Assembly (NCBI GenBank): GCA_032209605.1
Contig: JASFXZ010000012.1
Span: 2,170,001 to 2,234,000 of the forward strand
DNA length: 64,000 bases
From: Mactromeris polynyma
Lineage: Eukaryota > Mollusca > Bivalvia > Venerida > Mactridae
Direction: 5' to 3'
Shown here: positions 35,451 to 50,400 of the stretch, in pieces
Numbering within the stretch: position 1 is the first letter of the stretch
How the letters are laid out: each line of letters starts with the position of its first letter
Notes under the pieces: generated by a model
What the model was told of the DNA's origin: nothing
Seen by the model: only the letters and a program-made list of their open reading frames with translations
The model's database searches: none
Position numbers and translations under genes: made by a program

Positions 35451-38400
35451 GTAGGGATTGTTCACGTTATATTCAACTATTTGCTTGTTTTAAGTCACGT
35501 TAACCCCTCTCCTAGCTACATAGTTCTCTACGTGTTAGCTGTATGACCTATTTAATGTAAAACTAATCTTTCTCTGACCTAAATCATATCATGAGTGTTT
35601 ACTTTTCGTCTTACGATACATCATTAGGTCAACATGCGAACAAAACCCATTTAATGCCCCTTTAAATGTCATTAAATAATCTACGTTACTGTACATCTTT
35701 GAACATAACCGCTGGCTATTCAATAGTTGGTTAATTGATATTGTCCATGTAATACATTCTGTCATTCAATATTGTGTGTGTAATGTTTATACACTATGTT
35801 AGTTTATCGATTTGTGCATTTAAAAGCACACAATTGCTACAAAATGAGTGCGGGTAGCATATTTATCATTAACGTCAGACATGTTTTGATTATACGTTGT
35901 TGTTCATATTCTCTCTGCAATAATAATGTTGAGATTTTATAACAAGCGTTTTCATTGGTTGTTTCTGGGTGTGTGGCCGATACACACCTCTTGTCCTTGA
36001 CAGAGGTTAGTATATCTATAAATAGACGCTCGATTGCTTTAGCAGTCGACCGCAATATTAACCTGGATGTATTAGTGTATTTGACAGAAAATATTTCCCG
36101 ACTATTTTGCTACTATTTTTCTTTATTTCGACCTAATTTTTCGAAAAAATATGCATCTGTGTCTGAAAGTTCGATTTAAAGGCAATAAACGTCTGCTTAT
36201 AGAAGTGAGAAAGACTGTGGACTTGAGAAAGTAGAGCAGTGAACGCAACATTTGATAATCTAGTCCTGCCTATTCACAATCCTGGGGCGGAACAAGTCAT
36301 AATTCTGTTTTTAAATCGTATGCTAAAACTTAAGTTTAAAATACTCATTAGTTTAGCGCCAACATTATTCACCCATTATCTGAGAATAAATATTGCTTTG
36401 ATAAACGATTATTGATCTAACTGACACTTAATTAATAAAGGACATTAGACGGGAGACTATTGGCAATATAAATAGTACGTCAGTTGTAATCGTAACATTT
36501 GTACGAAAAACCGGTGGTGACATTCACATTTCATTATTTCTCTCCTAGGAAATAATGAATTCGTGAAGTTACTTTCACTTTCACGAATTTTATTATATTT
36601 AATTCGTGAAGTCGAAATCGTGAATTCGTGAAGAATGAATCCGGCTGTGAAGTGTGAATGTCACCACCGATCTTTCGTACATTGTACCTCAGTCTCAATT
36701 TCAAATTGCATCGAAGGCCGAATATTGCTAACCTAACAAAATAGTTGAACACCTTACAGCTATAATCATATTACATACAGTTACATGATTAACATAATAG
36801 ACACACTTGAGAGGGTACATTTGAACCACGTAGATTAAAAAAGTATCGTCTCTTGCCATTGCACTCTTCTAGTACTTGGAAATTAGGGAGAGACTTCGAA
36901 TGATACAACTGTCCATATAATCTTGAACAGGGGTGGAAATATAACAGTCATAACTTGATAAGTCATTTCTGCTATAGTTTGAGCATACACAGAACCACAT
37001 GACATTAAACCGTGAATAATGCCGTAATATTTGACGAGCACATTACGAAATAATTAAGGGTTTGAATTTCCCGTTAAACAACTTATTGCGTGTTATGTTG
37101 GATTTATGCAGCTATCGGTTAGAATAATATGGAAATAAACTCACACGTGAGACGATGAAACGGACCAAAAAAGAACGTTTTCCCTCACTAAATTACGTTA
37201 CACGTGTAACATAACAATTACATTTCGGTAAACTACTATTACATCATAATTACATATGTAATGATGATGTGTATTACATTTATAATTACTTTACCATCAA
37301 TATACACTAGGTTTGAATGCGAATAAAGTATCACGATATTGCATGTTAATGTTACATATTTATTCAGTTTATAATGTATTTATTCTGTAATAATCTGACT
37401 CTGAACATACTGGTTTGAAAGAAATGATTATAGGTCAAATAGGATATTATTAAAATGAAAATAGTTCATGGTTGTTTGTGCGGATATTCTGCAGGAGAAA
37501 GACACCGATAATCATTCAGTAACATGCAGGTGGTTATCTCAGATGGTAGAACGCTGAGCTGCCCCGGGAGGTTATCCCAGATGGTAGAGCGCTGAGCTGT
37601 CACCTGTGCGGTTATCTCATATGATAGAGCGCTGAGCTGTCACCCAGGAGGTTATCCCAGATGGTAGAGCGCTGAGCTGTCACCTGGGTGGTTATCTCAT
37701 ATGATAGAGCGATGAGCTGTCACCTGGGCGGTTATCTCAGATGGTAGAGCGCTGAGCTGTCACCTGGACGGTTATCTCATATGATAGAGCGATGAGCTGT
37801 CACCTGGGCGGTTATCTCATATGATAGAGCGATGAGCTGTCACCTGGGCGGTTATCTCAGATGGTAGAGCGCTGAGCTGTCTCCCCGGGCGGTTATCTCA
37901 GATGGTAGAGCGCTGAGCTGTCACCTGGGCGGTTATCTCAGATGATAGAGCGCTGAGCTGTCATCTGGGCGGTTATCTCATATGATAGAGCGCTGAGCTG
38001 TCACCTGGGCGGTTATCTCAGATGGTAGAGCACTGGGCTGTCTCCCCGGGCCGTTATCTATTAAGTTAAAAATTTGCTTTAAATTCAATAAAACATAAAA
38101 GAAACACATCCTTTTTTCCACATACATGTATATCAGGTACTTCCTGGTTGTCATCTGTATCTGATTTGAATTCCTTATAGAATGCGTACTTACATTAACT
38201 ATGTATTAGGAAACAGCGAGTTATGCGTCAACAATATAATTGTTATTTACCTAACTATGTAACTATGTATTGTAATAAATGAAATCAAGTATTCTTTTAT
38301 CTCTCTATGATATTGTACTGGGTGTTAAATTTGTGATAATAATCCCTGAAGCGGTCAAATTGCTCAGGCAGGGTTTAATTATGTAGTCATATCGTATCTA

Positions 38401-41400
38401 GCGTACATTTTTGTTTACAAGTTGAAACATTATTAGAATGAATGGATTCTATTTTTACAATTATTATTCTGTAAATAGTTCACATCACTGCCTAATTTAT
38501 TTAATCAGACAATGTCACGCTGTTACGTTATCATAATGTCCGAACTGTCAATTTTCAACGACGATTTGTCATTTCGTAGCCTTATACACATACACATAGA
38601 CACGATCAAGTAATGAAAATAGCTTGGTTCTAGTACACCTTCATACTTGTCCTGTGTTTGGTTCTAGTACACCTTCATACTTGTCCTGTGGTTCTAGTAC
38701 ACCTTCATACTTGTCCTGTGTTTGGTTCTAGTACACCTTCATACTTGTCCTGTGGTTCTTATACACCTTCATACTTGTCCTGTGTTTGGTTCTAGTACAC
38801 CTTCATACTTGTCCTGTGTTTGGTTCTAGTACACCTTCATACTTGTCCTGTGTTTGGTTCTAGTACACCTTCATACTTGTCCTGTGTTTGGTTCTAGTAC
38901 ACCTTCATACTTGTCCTGTGTTTGGTTCTAGTACACCTTCATACTTGTCCTGTGTTTGGTTCTAGTACACCTTCATACTTGTCCTGTGGTTCTAGTACAC
39001 CTTCATACTTGTCCTGTGGTTCTAGTACACCTTCATACTTGTCCTGTGGTTCTTATACACCTTCATACTTGTCCTGTGTTTGGTTCTAGTACACCTTCAT
39101 ACTTGTCCTGTGTTTGGTTCTAGTACACCTTCATACTTGTCCTGTGTTTGGTTCTAGTACACCTTCATACTTGTCCTGTGTTTGGTTCTAGTACACCTTC
39201 ATACTTGTCCTGTGTTTGGTTCTAGTACACCTTCATACTTGTCCTGTGTTTGGTTCTAGTACACCTTCATACTTGTCCTGTGTTTGGTTCTAGTACACAT
39301 TCATACTTGTCCTGTGTTTGGTTCTAGTACACCTTCATACTTGTCCTGTGTTTGGTTCTAGTACACCTTCATACTTGTCCTGTGTTTGGTTCTAGTACAC
39401 CTTCATACTTGTCCTGTGTTTGGTTCTAGTACACATTCATACTTGTCCTGTGTTTGGTTCTAGTACACCTTCATACTTGTCCTGTGTTTGGTTCTAGTAC
39501 ACCTTCATACTTGTCCTGTGTTTGGTTCTAGTACACCTTCATACTTGTCCTGTGGTTGGTTCTAGTACACCTTCATACTTGTCCTGTGTTTGGTTCTAGT
39601 ACACCTTCATACTTGTCCTGTGTTTGGTTCTAGTACACCTTCATACTTGTCATGTGTTTGGTTCTAGTACACCTTCATACTTGTCCTGTGTTTGGTTCTA
39701 GTACACCTTCATACTTGTCCTGTGTTTGGTTCTAGTACACCTTCATACTTGTCATGTGTTTGGTTCTAGTACACCTTCATACTTGTCCTGTGTTTGGTTC
39801 TAGTACACCTTCATACTTGTCATGTGTTTGGTTCTAGTACACCTTCATACTTGTCCTGTGTTTGGTTCTAGTACACCTTCATACTTGTCCTGTGTTTGTA
39901 CGTAAACATGATGTTTTTGTTGCCTGTTGTTGGCCGATATTGATCAATAGGTCATGAAAACCATTTGTTTATGTATAGAAACACTATTCGTCAGCTATGG
40001 TAGGCCATGACAAATGGCTGATCATTTTTCTCATACTTAAAAACTCATCGGGCTAAGAAGAATACCAGTATCCTATCCCTATATATAAATGGAACAACAA
40101 AAGGCCGACAGAACGTAAGTCACCGATTTCCTGGTTATGACCGAATTAGGACAAAGTGAAACAGTAATCCCTGACCGGTACGATCTCAAATGTAATGTAA
40201 TTACACGTATGTGCATGTTATGCTGCTCAAATGGGTAATGGTTCGGCTGTTAGTGACGGAAAAGACCGATATGATTCGAGCGCACGTCCAGTTTGTTGTA
40301 AGCAGCGTCCGAGATGTCTCGAAATGATGCGAGCGCACGACCTGTTTGTTGTTAGCGGCGTCCGAGATGTCTCGCAATGATGCGTTATAGATAATTATGA
40401 AGTTAATTATCGCGTTAACTACTTCACACTTATGTAAAATAGAGTGTCCGTACTGGGTTTAAGTGGGTTAATGGTGGCAGTTGTGGGCACTATCAGACAA
40501 CTTTCGTGGTAAGATATTTATCTGGTATGAAAATTTATCACGATACTTATCTAGTTAATCGCATAATTATCTAGTTAATAAAGTAGTTATATAGTTTCTT
40601 TAACGTGATAACCACGTAATTGTCTTGTTAATTAAGAAGTTAACTGGTGGCAGAAATATGTCACCATAATATATATATATGTATCCAATGAATAACCGGT
40701 TTGAGAGTTTTAGTCATTTCAATTTTGGCAGTCGTTGGCCACTGTTGCAAAATGGTTGGACACGAATAGTCAATACTGAAGAAATTCGGTCTTACATGTA
40801 AGTTCGCACTGAACTCGGTTGTTCTGTGAAATAGTTTTTGCCGAAATTACTCGTGTTTATGGGTCTCGTAACGTGTCCTATGGAAAAAGAAATTAAATTG
40901 TGGGGTACAGTCTGTTGAAAATACAGCAAAATCAGGGCGGCCGAAGACAATCACGTGTGACAAAACTGTATTTAAGATAACAGAATACTTGAAAATGATG
41001 CTAGATATACAGTGCGAGAGATTGCATGCATTGTTGGTCATTCACTATGTACGCTTCATTTCATTTGAATGAAAATCTTGATTGACGACTAGAATAAGGT
41101 ACGTGTTGAAACTGCCAAAAAGTTGCTAAAATGTTCCCAAAATATGACAAAAAGCTTTTTGCAAATGTTGTCACAGGTGATGAAACCTGGGTACACTATT
41201 TTGAACCAGTGAGAATGGTTTGGAACAAAACGTGGGTCACCAAACATGACAAAAGGTCAATAATTGCAAATTGCAATATAAGGGCAAAGAAGGTTGTGTA
41301 TGCCATATTCTTCTCTAGCGAAGCAATAGCTGTACAGATAAAATGATGTCAAGTAATAAGTAAGGTAATAATAATAATATGTGATACTACTGTGATATTG

Positions 41401-44400
41401 TATTGAAAAAATTAAGAAAGTACTACGAGAAACGTGGCCAGTTTGTTGAGGACAAGTGAATACAAAAATCAAAATTAACATTTGCAGCCGTGATTTATTT
41501 TTCGTTTACTCGATGGTAGTCATTATTAATTATTGTTTTAATTAATTGTTCTGGAGCTTTTTGTATGACGATACTGAATTGTTAATTGTCAGACCTGTCA
41601 CCAGGCGAATTGTTATATCTCATGGTTAATATCTTAATTTTAGTTTAATCCACAATGCTTGAAATACACGATCATTTCTTGAAGACTTTGTGATTTCGAG
41701 GTACCTTAGTTTTCTTGCATTTTCATTTATCGAGGCAATTGTTACATCTACATGTTAATCACGTGATCACACATTTCTCATCACAGTTTCCGCGGATGAA
41801 GTTTTCACATTTTAGTAACATATAATCTCAGCACATATCTCTAGACTAGCTGCCAATCATGTTGTTCATAAATACCTACTCTCAGTCTGCATGCTTTCCG
41901 TCTTACTGCACCCACTTTTGAATTGAATTTGTTGATGCTGCCGGAACAGACACGATACCTGAATGTCGAACCTGTTAGTAAAAAATAATGCAACAACGTT
42001 GTTTAGGTACGAATACAAATAAACAATTAATCTCATTGTGCACATTGCTTCACATTGCTTGCGGAACGTCTCTGTGTGCATGTAGGGAGATGGGGACGAC
42101 ACCCTCTCTGTGTAGGGAGATGGGGACGACACCCTCTGTGTGCATGTAGGGAGATGGGGACGACACCCTCTCTGTGTGCATGTAGGGAGATGGGGACGAC
42201 ACCCTCTCTGTGTGCATGTAGGGAGATGGGGACGACACCCTCTCTGTGTGCATGTAGGGAGATGGGGACGACACACTCTCTGTGTGCATGTAGGGAGATG
42301 GGGACGACACCCTCTCTGTGTGCATGTAGGGAGATGGGGACGACACACTCTCAGTGTGCATGTAGAGAGATGGGAACGACACCCTCTCTGTGTGCATGTA
42401 GAGAGATGGGGACGACACCCTCTCTGTGTGCATGTAGGGAGATGGGGACGACACCCTCTCTGTGTGCATGTAGGGAGATGGGGACGACACCCTCTCTGTG
42501 TGCATGTAGGGAGATGGGGACGACACCCTCTCTGTGTGCATGTAGGGAGATGGGGACGACACACTCTCTGTGTGCATGTAGGGAGATGGGGACGACACCC
42601 TCTGTGTGCATGTAGGGAGATGGGGACGACACCCTCTCTGTGTGCATGTAGGGAGATGGGGACGACACCCTCTCTGTGTGCATGTAGGGAGATGGGGACG
42701 ACACCATCTCTGTTTGCATGTAGGGAGATGGGGACGACACCCTCTCTGTGTGCATGTAGGGAGATGGGGACGACACCCTCTCTGTGTGCATGTAGGGAGA
42801 TGGGGACGACACCCTCTCTGTGTGCATGTAGGGAGATGGGGACGACACCCTCTCTGTGTGCATGTAGAGAGATGGGGACGACACACTCTCTGTGTGCATG
42901 TAGGGAGATGGGGACGACACACTCTCAGTGTGCATGTAGGGAGATGGGGACGACACACTCTCTGTGTGCATGTAGGGAGACGGGGACGACACCCTCTACA
43001 ATAAACATAATATAGTTTATGCAATATATTTTCTGGCAAGTGATATTGGCTTGTCTATAATGTTTGTTTGGTTGCGATATTAGGGTAGCTACATACGATG
43101 TTTGTAAAAAACACAACGTTGTTACAATTGTTTGACTATGGACTTACAATATACCATAGCTTACATGTGAATTAATCATACCATAGTGTTCAGGGACATA
43201 ATTTAAGAAAATATTCATGGACTGTTATACGCACACAGCTGTAATATCAACTGTGTCAAGGGTAATCTTTTACTGCAATAGGTAGCTATTTGATTGATTG
43301 TGACACAGTTCTACCATAAAAAGCGGTTACCTCAGGTTTTGTGCAAATTGACGGAACGATGAATTCCAGAGTGCTGAGGAGCATGCGATCGAAGGATGCT
43401 GTGCTGATGCCGCGTGTCTCATTCTGGCCTTGAATTGATTACTGTATGCGACTTAGTTCAATCCTTGCCAAATGACACCTCCATAAAATCTGCTCAAAAA
43501 GTAATTATTGTCTCAAAAAGCACTGTAATGTTTACATGTTCTAGTACTTCTACAGAAACCATCCAATGTATTGTAGTCATATTTCATTTTTGTCGTCCAA
43601 CTGATTAGCTGTGTCAGTATTCAGGTTGTCTGACTGCTTGTTATGGGGTGGTTGTATTGAACATTGATGTGCGCTGCCGGTCTGGATTTGAAACCAGAAC
43701 GCGAAGTATAACTTTGTTCTCTTCGATGACTTGGTGTGTAACATGAAGCACTTTCCATCACTTGCGGGTAATATCATGGTATGGAAGTTGTCATGTGCTT
43801 GCTGAACAACACGTATTGAGTACAATACCTACTCTCAGTCTGCATGACTTGATGTGTAACATGAAGCACTTTCCATCACTTGCGGGTAATATCATGGTAT
43901 GGAAGTTGTCATGTGCTTGCTGAACAACACGTATTGAGTACAATACCTACTCTCAGTCTGCATGACTTGGTGTGTAACATGAAGCACTTTCCATCACTTG
44001 CGGGTAATATCATGGTATGGAAGTTGTCATGTGCTTGCTGAACAACACGTATTGAGTACAATACCTACTCTCAGTCTGCATGACTTGGTGTGTAACATGA
44101 AGCACTTTCCATCACTTGCGGGTAATATCATGGTATGGAAGTTGTCATGTGCTTGCTGAACAACACGTATTGAGTACAATACCTACTCTCAGTCTGCATG
44201 ACTTGGTGTGTAACATGAAGCACTTTCCATCACTTGCGGGTAATATCATGGTATGGAAGTTGTCATGTGCTTGCTGAACAACACGTATTGAGTACAATAC
44301 CGAAACTCAGTCTGCATGACTTGATGTGTAACATGAAGCACTTTCCATCACTTGCGGGTAATATCATGGTATGGAAGTTGTCAGGTGCTTGCTGAACAAC

Positions 44401-47400
44401 ACGTATTGAGTACAATACCTACTCTCAGTCTGCATGACTTGATGTGTAACATGAAGCACTTTCCATCACTTGCGGGTAATATCATGGTATGGAAGTTGTC
44501 ATGTGCTTGCTGAACAACACGTATTGAGTACAATACCTACTCTCAGTCTGCATGACTTGATGTGTAACATGAAGCACTTTCCATCACTTGCGGGTAATAT
44601 CATGGTATGGAAGTTGTCATGTGCTTGCTGAACAACACGTATTGAGTACAATACCGAAACAAATTTTAGGTTAATCAGTCACCGTTTATAACTGAAATCA
44701 CGGTGAGGGTACGGAACCAAACAAAATGTGTAGATGCAATTATTGTGTTACAGTTATGCTTTGTAGTGCAACATATAGTCCATGTCGCAAAAAGTTCGCG
44801 CACGAACTAAATGCGGCGAAGAGCGTCGCATTAAGTGCCTGCATGAACTATATACGTTAGCTTTATGCGGCGGACATGTGCCTCGGCGCCGCATTAAGCT
44901 CACTTCTCTTAAAGATGTTTTTTGAAATGTTTATTTTTACATAAGATAACAATATCAAAAAAGTTAAAATATGAAAAGGAGATAAACTGATTTACTATCA
45001 ATGTTCCCCAACCACTGTCGGTCGAATGAGTTATGACCCTTTGATGTACAAATGCATTATAGTGGGCATATGCATTGTAGATGCTTGTCAGCGCTTCGCC
45101 TTCAACATTTATGATCAAATTAAGGATTTTATAGAACAGAAGTAATAACTTTAAACACATTTTTAAACATGTTTATTAATTGCGACAAAAGCATGTAAAC
45201 TTCTAACGGTCATTGGTGTTATATGTTAATATAATAGTAATAATAATGATTTATCACGAATCCCCGTCTAGCGCATCCGATATCGCACTAAAATTCCAGT
45301 CAGAAGGTCGCGGGTTTGATCCCGGGTCCGAACGTCTTCAATCTATCTATGTTAGTAGAGTTTTAATCAAACAAAATTTGTCCACTGTCTGATGTGGGGA
45401 ATATATTTCAGGTGACACACAGTTATATTCTTTTAAATGTGTATATGGCAGTTTGAGGAAACATGTATTATTTAAATTAGAACAGATGATGATGATGATG
45501 ATGATGACATGACGTTCAATATGACAAGACATAAAATAGCTATATGCGGCATGACCATGCCTTTTCGCCGCATATAGTTCGTCTTGCCACTAACTATATG
45601 CGTGACGGCCTATATGTGGCACTACAATGCTTGGTATATGCGTGACGGCCTATATGTGGCACTACAATGCTTGGTATATGCGTGACGGCCTATATGTGGC
45701 ACTACAATGCTTGGTATATGCGTGACGGCCTATATGTGGCACTACAATGCTTGGTATATGCGTGACGGCCTATATGTGGCACTACAATGCTTGGTATATG
45801 CGTGACGGCCTATATGTGGCACTACAATGCTTGGTATATGCGTGACGGCCTATATGTGGCACTACAATGCTTGGTATATGCGTGACGGCCTATATGTGGC
45901 ACTACAATGCTTGGTATATGCGTGACGGCCTATATGTGGCACTACAATGCTTGGTATATGCGTGACGGCCTATATGTGGCACTACAATGCTTGGTATATG
46001 CGTGACGGCCTATATGTGGCACTACAATGCTTGGTATATGCGTGACGGCATATATGTGGCACTACAATGCTTGGTATATGCGTGACGGCCTATTTGTGGC
46101 ACTACAGTGCTTGGTATATGCGTGACGGCCTATATGTGGCACTACAATGCTTGGTATATGCGTGACGGCCTATATGTGGCACTACAATGCTTGGTATATG
46201 CGTGACGGCCTATATGATGTGACACTACAATGCTTGGTATATGCGTGACGGCCTATATGTGGCACTACAATGCTTGGTATATGCGTGACGGCCTATATGT
46301 GACACTACAATGCTTGGTATATGCGTGACGGCCTATATGTGGCACTACAATGCTTGGTATATGCGTGACGGCCTATATGTGGCACTACAATGCTTGGTAT
46401 ATGCGTGACGGCCTATATGTGGCACTACAATGCTTGGTATATGCGTGACGGCCTATATGTGGCACTACAATGCTTGGTATCCAGTGGAACATAAATTATA
46501 ATAAAGAAAAACCAAAACCGACCATGATCTTTACACAATTTACTGTTTGGTCTCTCACCGTTTGTCTGGTGCCAGTTATGCATCGTGCACCAAAATATGC
46601 AAGCAGTTATACATACATTTTAGCGCAATTTTTCGATAATTCAACTTGCATGCATTTATATAATTATTTCAATTAAACATTAGAAATGTCGGTCCTGCAA
46701 AATATTCGATTGTCGCCAGGTTATGTGCTGGTATAAAATTTAGTGAATAGCGTTATTTGAATTCCATATACAGTGTAGATTTATTTTAACGAGCATATCC
46801 TTACATATTATATACGTTTGTTTGCCAAATATTTGCATCAATTTAGTACTTTTTTATTTAGACTTGGCGTTGCACTGTACTGTTCGTCGCTCGCGCGGGA
46901 CTTATATAAAAACTCGTCCGTACCGTATCTAGGCCAAGGTGAATTACCGACGGCATGTGTTCTGAACTTGACCTAAAAAAGCTGTGCGCTATACACAATT
47001 TATTCACATTTATAATGTTTGCATAGCATAAAATATACGACCTAGTCGCCAAGTTGTGACTATACATAAAGCACAAAAAGTAACATGATAGTTTCGCTGT
47101 ATGAAAATAGATTTGTCTTCAGTTAGCCGACTGAATGCCGGGTATATTAGCTGGCGAAATACATATCTTCATAAACTTGCTTTATGGTGTGTCGGTTTGT
47201 CTAGGATCTTAATATCATGTCTCGTATGGATCAGGTAAATGCATTTGTTTGGTTAATATTTTGAAATCATCTTATAATTGACATTATATCTGTTAAATTT
47301 AGAAATTAAACAGTACGAACATAATTTTATTATATAGATCTACTGAAAATATACTTAATTTTTGCGAACTCAATTTAATTTCAACACTATTTAAAACACG

Positions 47401-50400
47401 CATCTACTTTATTCAAGCACTGACCAATTCGGTGTCACGTGAATATGATAGTATAGGTTTGCACTTCCGGTAAATACGACACTGGCATTCATCCATTCTT
47501 ATTATGTTCATACATTTAGTTAATTGGATAATTAGTTAATTAGATAATGGTGTTTTCAGTAATGCAGGTGTATTACAGAGAAGTACTGATAGTTAACGGG
47601 TTATTGACAAATGTTTTACCATCCATCAGGACTGATGCATATTGCCTGGAAAAGTGCTAATTGTTTCAAATGTTCCTAGTTTGATTTATTGATAACGGAA
47701 TATCGTAAAGTGTCGTCTGCGATTTAACTGTTGCATGCATATAAAAAGAATAAAGTCGCAAGATATTAAACTTATTTACCTGTTGATAAAGATTTATTTG
47801 GGAAAGACGACTCAACAAATCACTTCAATTGTTACTATTGAATTGGTTCCATTTCTGTAGCGTTGGTCTGGATGAAATATTAAATTATATGACCAAATCT
47901 TGTCTCGTACAGTCAAACAATTAGACAAAATAAATTAGCATTCCTTATCGAAATGTTTATTTGCTTGTATTTCCCAATCTCAAATGCAAGTAAGTCATGT
48001 AGTCTGTTGGTGCTGTATACATGGTGTTAACTCGCTTGGCTGGTTAATGTCGACAGTTGCTGGCGTCTACTTGGTACAGCGTTCGGATTTCAGTTTGCTT
48101 TGCGTTAAGTTCGTGTCAAGACACACGGTTTTCCTGTATCAAGTATTGAGTTCCATGTGTTAGAAGGCTTGTTTGTTTGTTGTTTCTTCCGAAGCTCACA
48201 CTGACTGTGTGAATTAACAGTAATGTATGTAGATAACATAAGATAAAATGACATTTTATCAACAATAACTGAAAACGTATTCATTATCGTTTCAGGTTTT
48301 TTTCATGATCAAAAATATTATGATTTAACACGCGTTTGTAAATTAAAGATTTATGAGGTGAATGTTTGTTTCCCAACCTACTATTGTGAATGTACGCGCT
48401 CATTGGTTGATCTGGTTTCTTCCGCAGATTGAGGCGTTCGTACGGGGGTTCAAACTCTCATCCCTCACGTACAGGAGGGTGATGCATTTACTGAACGAAG
48501 AGATGAACAATGGACTCCGAGCTAACTCCAACCACCTTGCAGACATCAAAATGTTCCCGACATTTGTTCGAGCCTTGCCAGACGGAACTGGTGAGTTGTT
48601 GTAGTAATTTTAAGTTGTATTGCCAGCGCTTAAATCCGCATTGTGCGCCGCTTGCCCGGTTGATATACAAGTACTGATATATTGATACATTCTTTACGCG
48701 TAATGGAATTAGACATATCGAATCAAATATTTGCTTAATTGTACAATGTATTCATTTGAGTGAAATTTACGTTTTTCTTCTCAATAATGGTCCGACTTTT
48801 TTACTTTTGTTTGATTTAAACGAGACATTATTTTCTAGTATATGGGAGCTGCTCGTGGCTCGGTATATTTTGAGGACGTTATCCTCATGTAGAGAAACAT
48901 TTCTACCTATCGTTAGCTCTGTAGAGAGGTTATTATTTTATTGCGTCTTACAAAGTTATTTCTGTTTATACACGATTGTATTATATTTCGCGACTGCAGT
49001 AATTTAGCTCTTATCCGCAGTTTAAACACAGTTCGTACGACATGGCAAAGTTAAGAAGTACCGGTATCTGCAGATTTATGACCGTGAACCATTGCCAAAT
49101 TGTAGGCTGAAACGATATATAAGCTAACTGTCTTGATATGTGTACTTCTATTATTTACTATATTTGTCTAACGAGGTCACAAGGCCATTCACGTTTGTGT
49201 CGGTCATTCTCGTACGGGGAGTTGAAGTTACCATCAAACTTTAAATTAATTAATTAATTCATTCATTCATTCATTCATTCATTCATTCATTCATTCATTC
49301 ATTCATTCATTCATTCATTCATTCATTCATTCATTCATTCATTCATTCATTCATTCATTCATTCATTCATACATTCATTCATTCATTCATTCTGTCGTGA
49401 ATTTTTTGTCCTACATCGTAATTGTCTAGATGTTTATTTTTGTCGACAATTGAGACCAGAAAGGTCCTCTTACAATGTTTAAAAGAACATACGATATAAA
49501 CCTTTGCTTCTGTCTGAGCAAAATTCTAAGCCGCTGTTTGACAACTTCCGCTGCCCAAAATATGTTGAAAGAGAGAGAATACGTAGCTACAGGAAACGCC
49601 ACATACATAAGACAGTGCCTCCCCACGCAGACCTCCGGGAAAAGAACAATCCACAAAACACAAGGCACTTAAGTAGGTTAAAGGGTACATATGTTAAGGA
49701 AGCCTAGTTTTGTATTTTTCGGATTATCAGTTTTTCCGATTTAAATTATTGTGATGGACGTTGATAAGAATACGCTTAATTGTCATGGTACAGGAGTCTT
49801 ACGAACAGGTATGCTCGGGATATTGACGAGATTTGTATATACGTCACATATATCCTGTTCATATGGTACAGGAGTCTTACGAACAGGTATGCTCGGGATA
49901 TTGACGAGATATGTATATACGTCACATATAACCTGTTCATATGAGGTACTTATGAAGATAAGGTTTATTAGCTATGAGGAAATATATGATTTATTATTAT
50001 AATCTTTCAGAAAAGGGTAAATTTCTTGCTTTGGATTTGGGTGGCACGAATTTCCGTGTATTGATGGTTGTTATAAATGAGCGAGATGTTGACATTCAAA
50101 GCCAGACATACCTCATACCACAAAGAATAATGCTCGGTACTGGTGTTCAGGTAAATAGAATACTAAACTTCAAGCCCAAAATGGATTGTTTCTGGTTTAT
50201 CCAACCGAATTGCATTTTTTACCCCGACCCGAAGTTTGAATGACTTTTTAAAACGTATCCTAAATCGTCCGAAATATGGTCATTATTAGCAACAAAGACA
50301 CAAACATTACCCATGCATAACAGATATTAATAAATCAATTAAAACCTAACCCCGGGAATGTACAAGCTGGGTAAGATGTATTAGTGATTACAACTAATGT

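Noticed and set aside
37527..38056. Cluster of tRNA genes
   Set aside because: Each 40-bp unit has only a box A-like half. There is no box B, T arm or acceptor stem.
41866..43116. Long repeat proteins (up to 329 residues) on both strands
   Set aside because: The 36-bp repeat keeps frames open on both strands. Several mutually overlapping frames of similar length exist, none with start context, splicing or domain.
43577..43825. 82-codon minus-strand frame entering the 118-bp satellite
   Set aside because: Half of it is one satellite unit and the rest has no recognisable domain.
45255..45340. Functional tRNA-Arg gene
   Set aside because: The T arm and box B match well, but the anticodon stem and acceptor stem do not pair.
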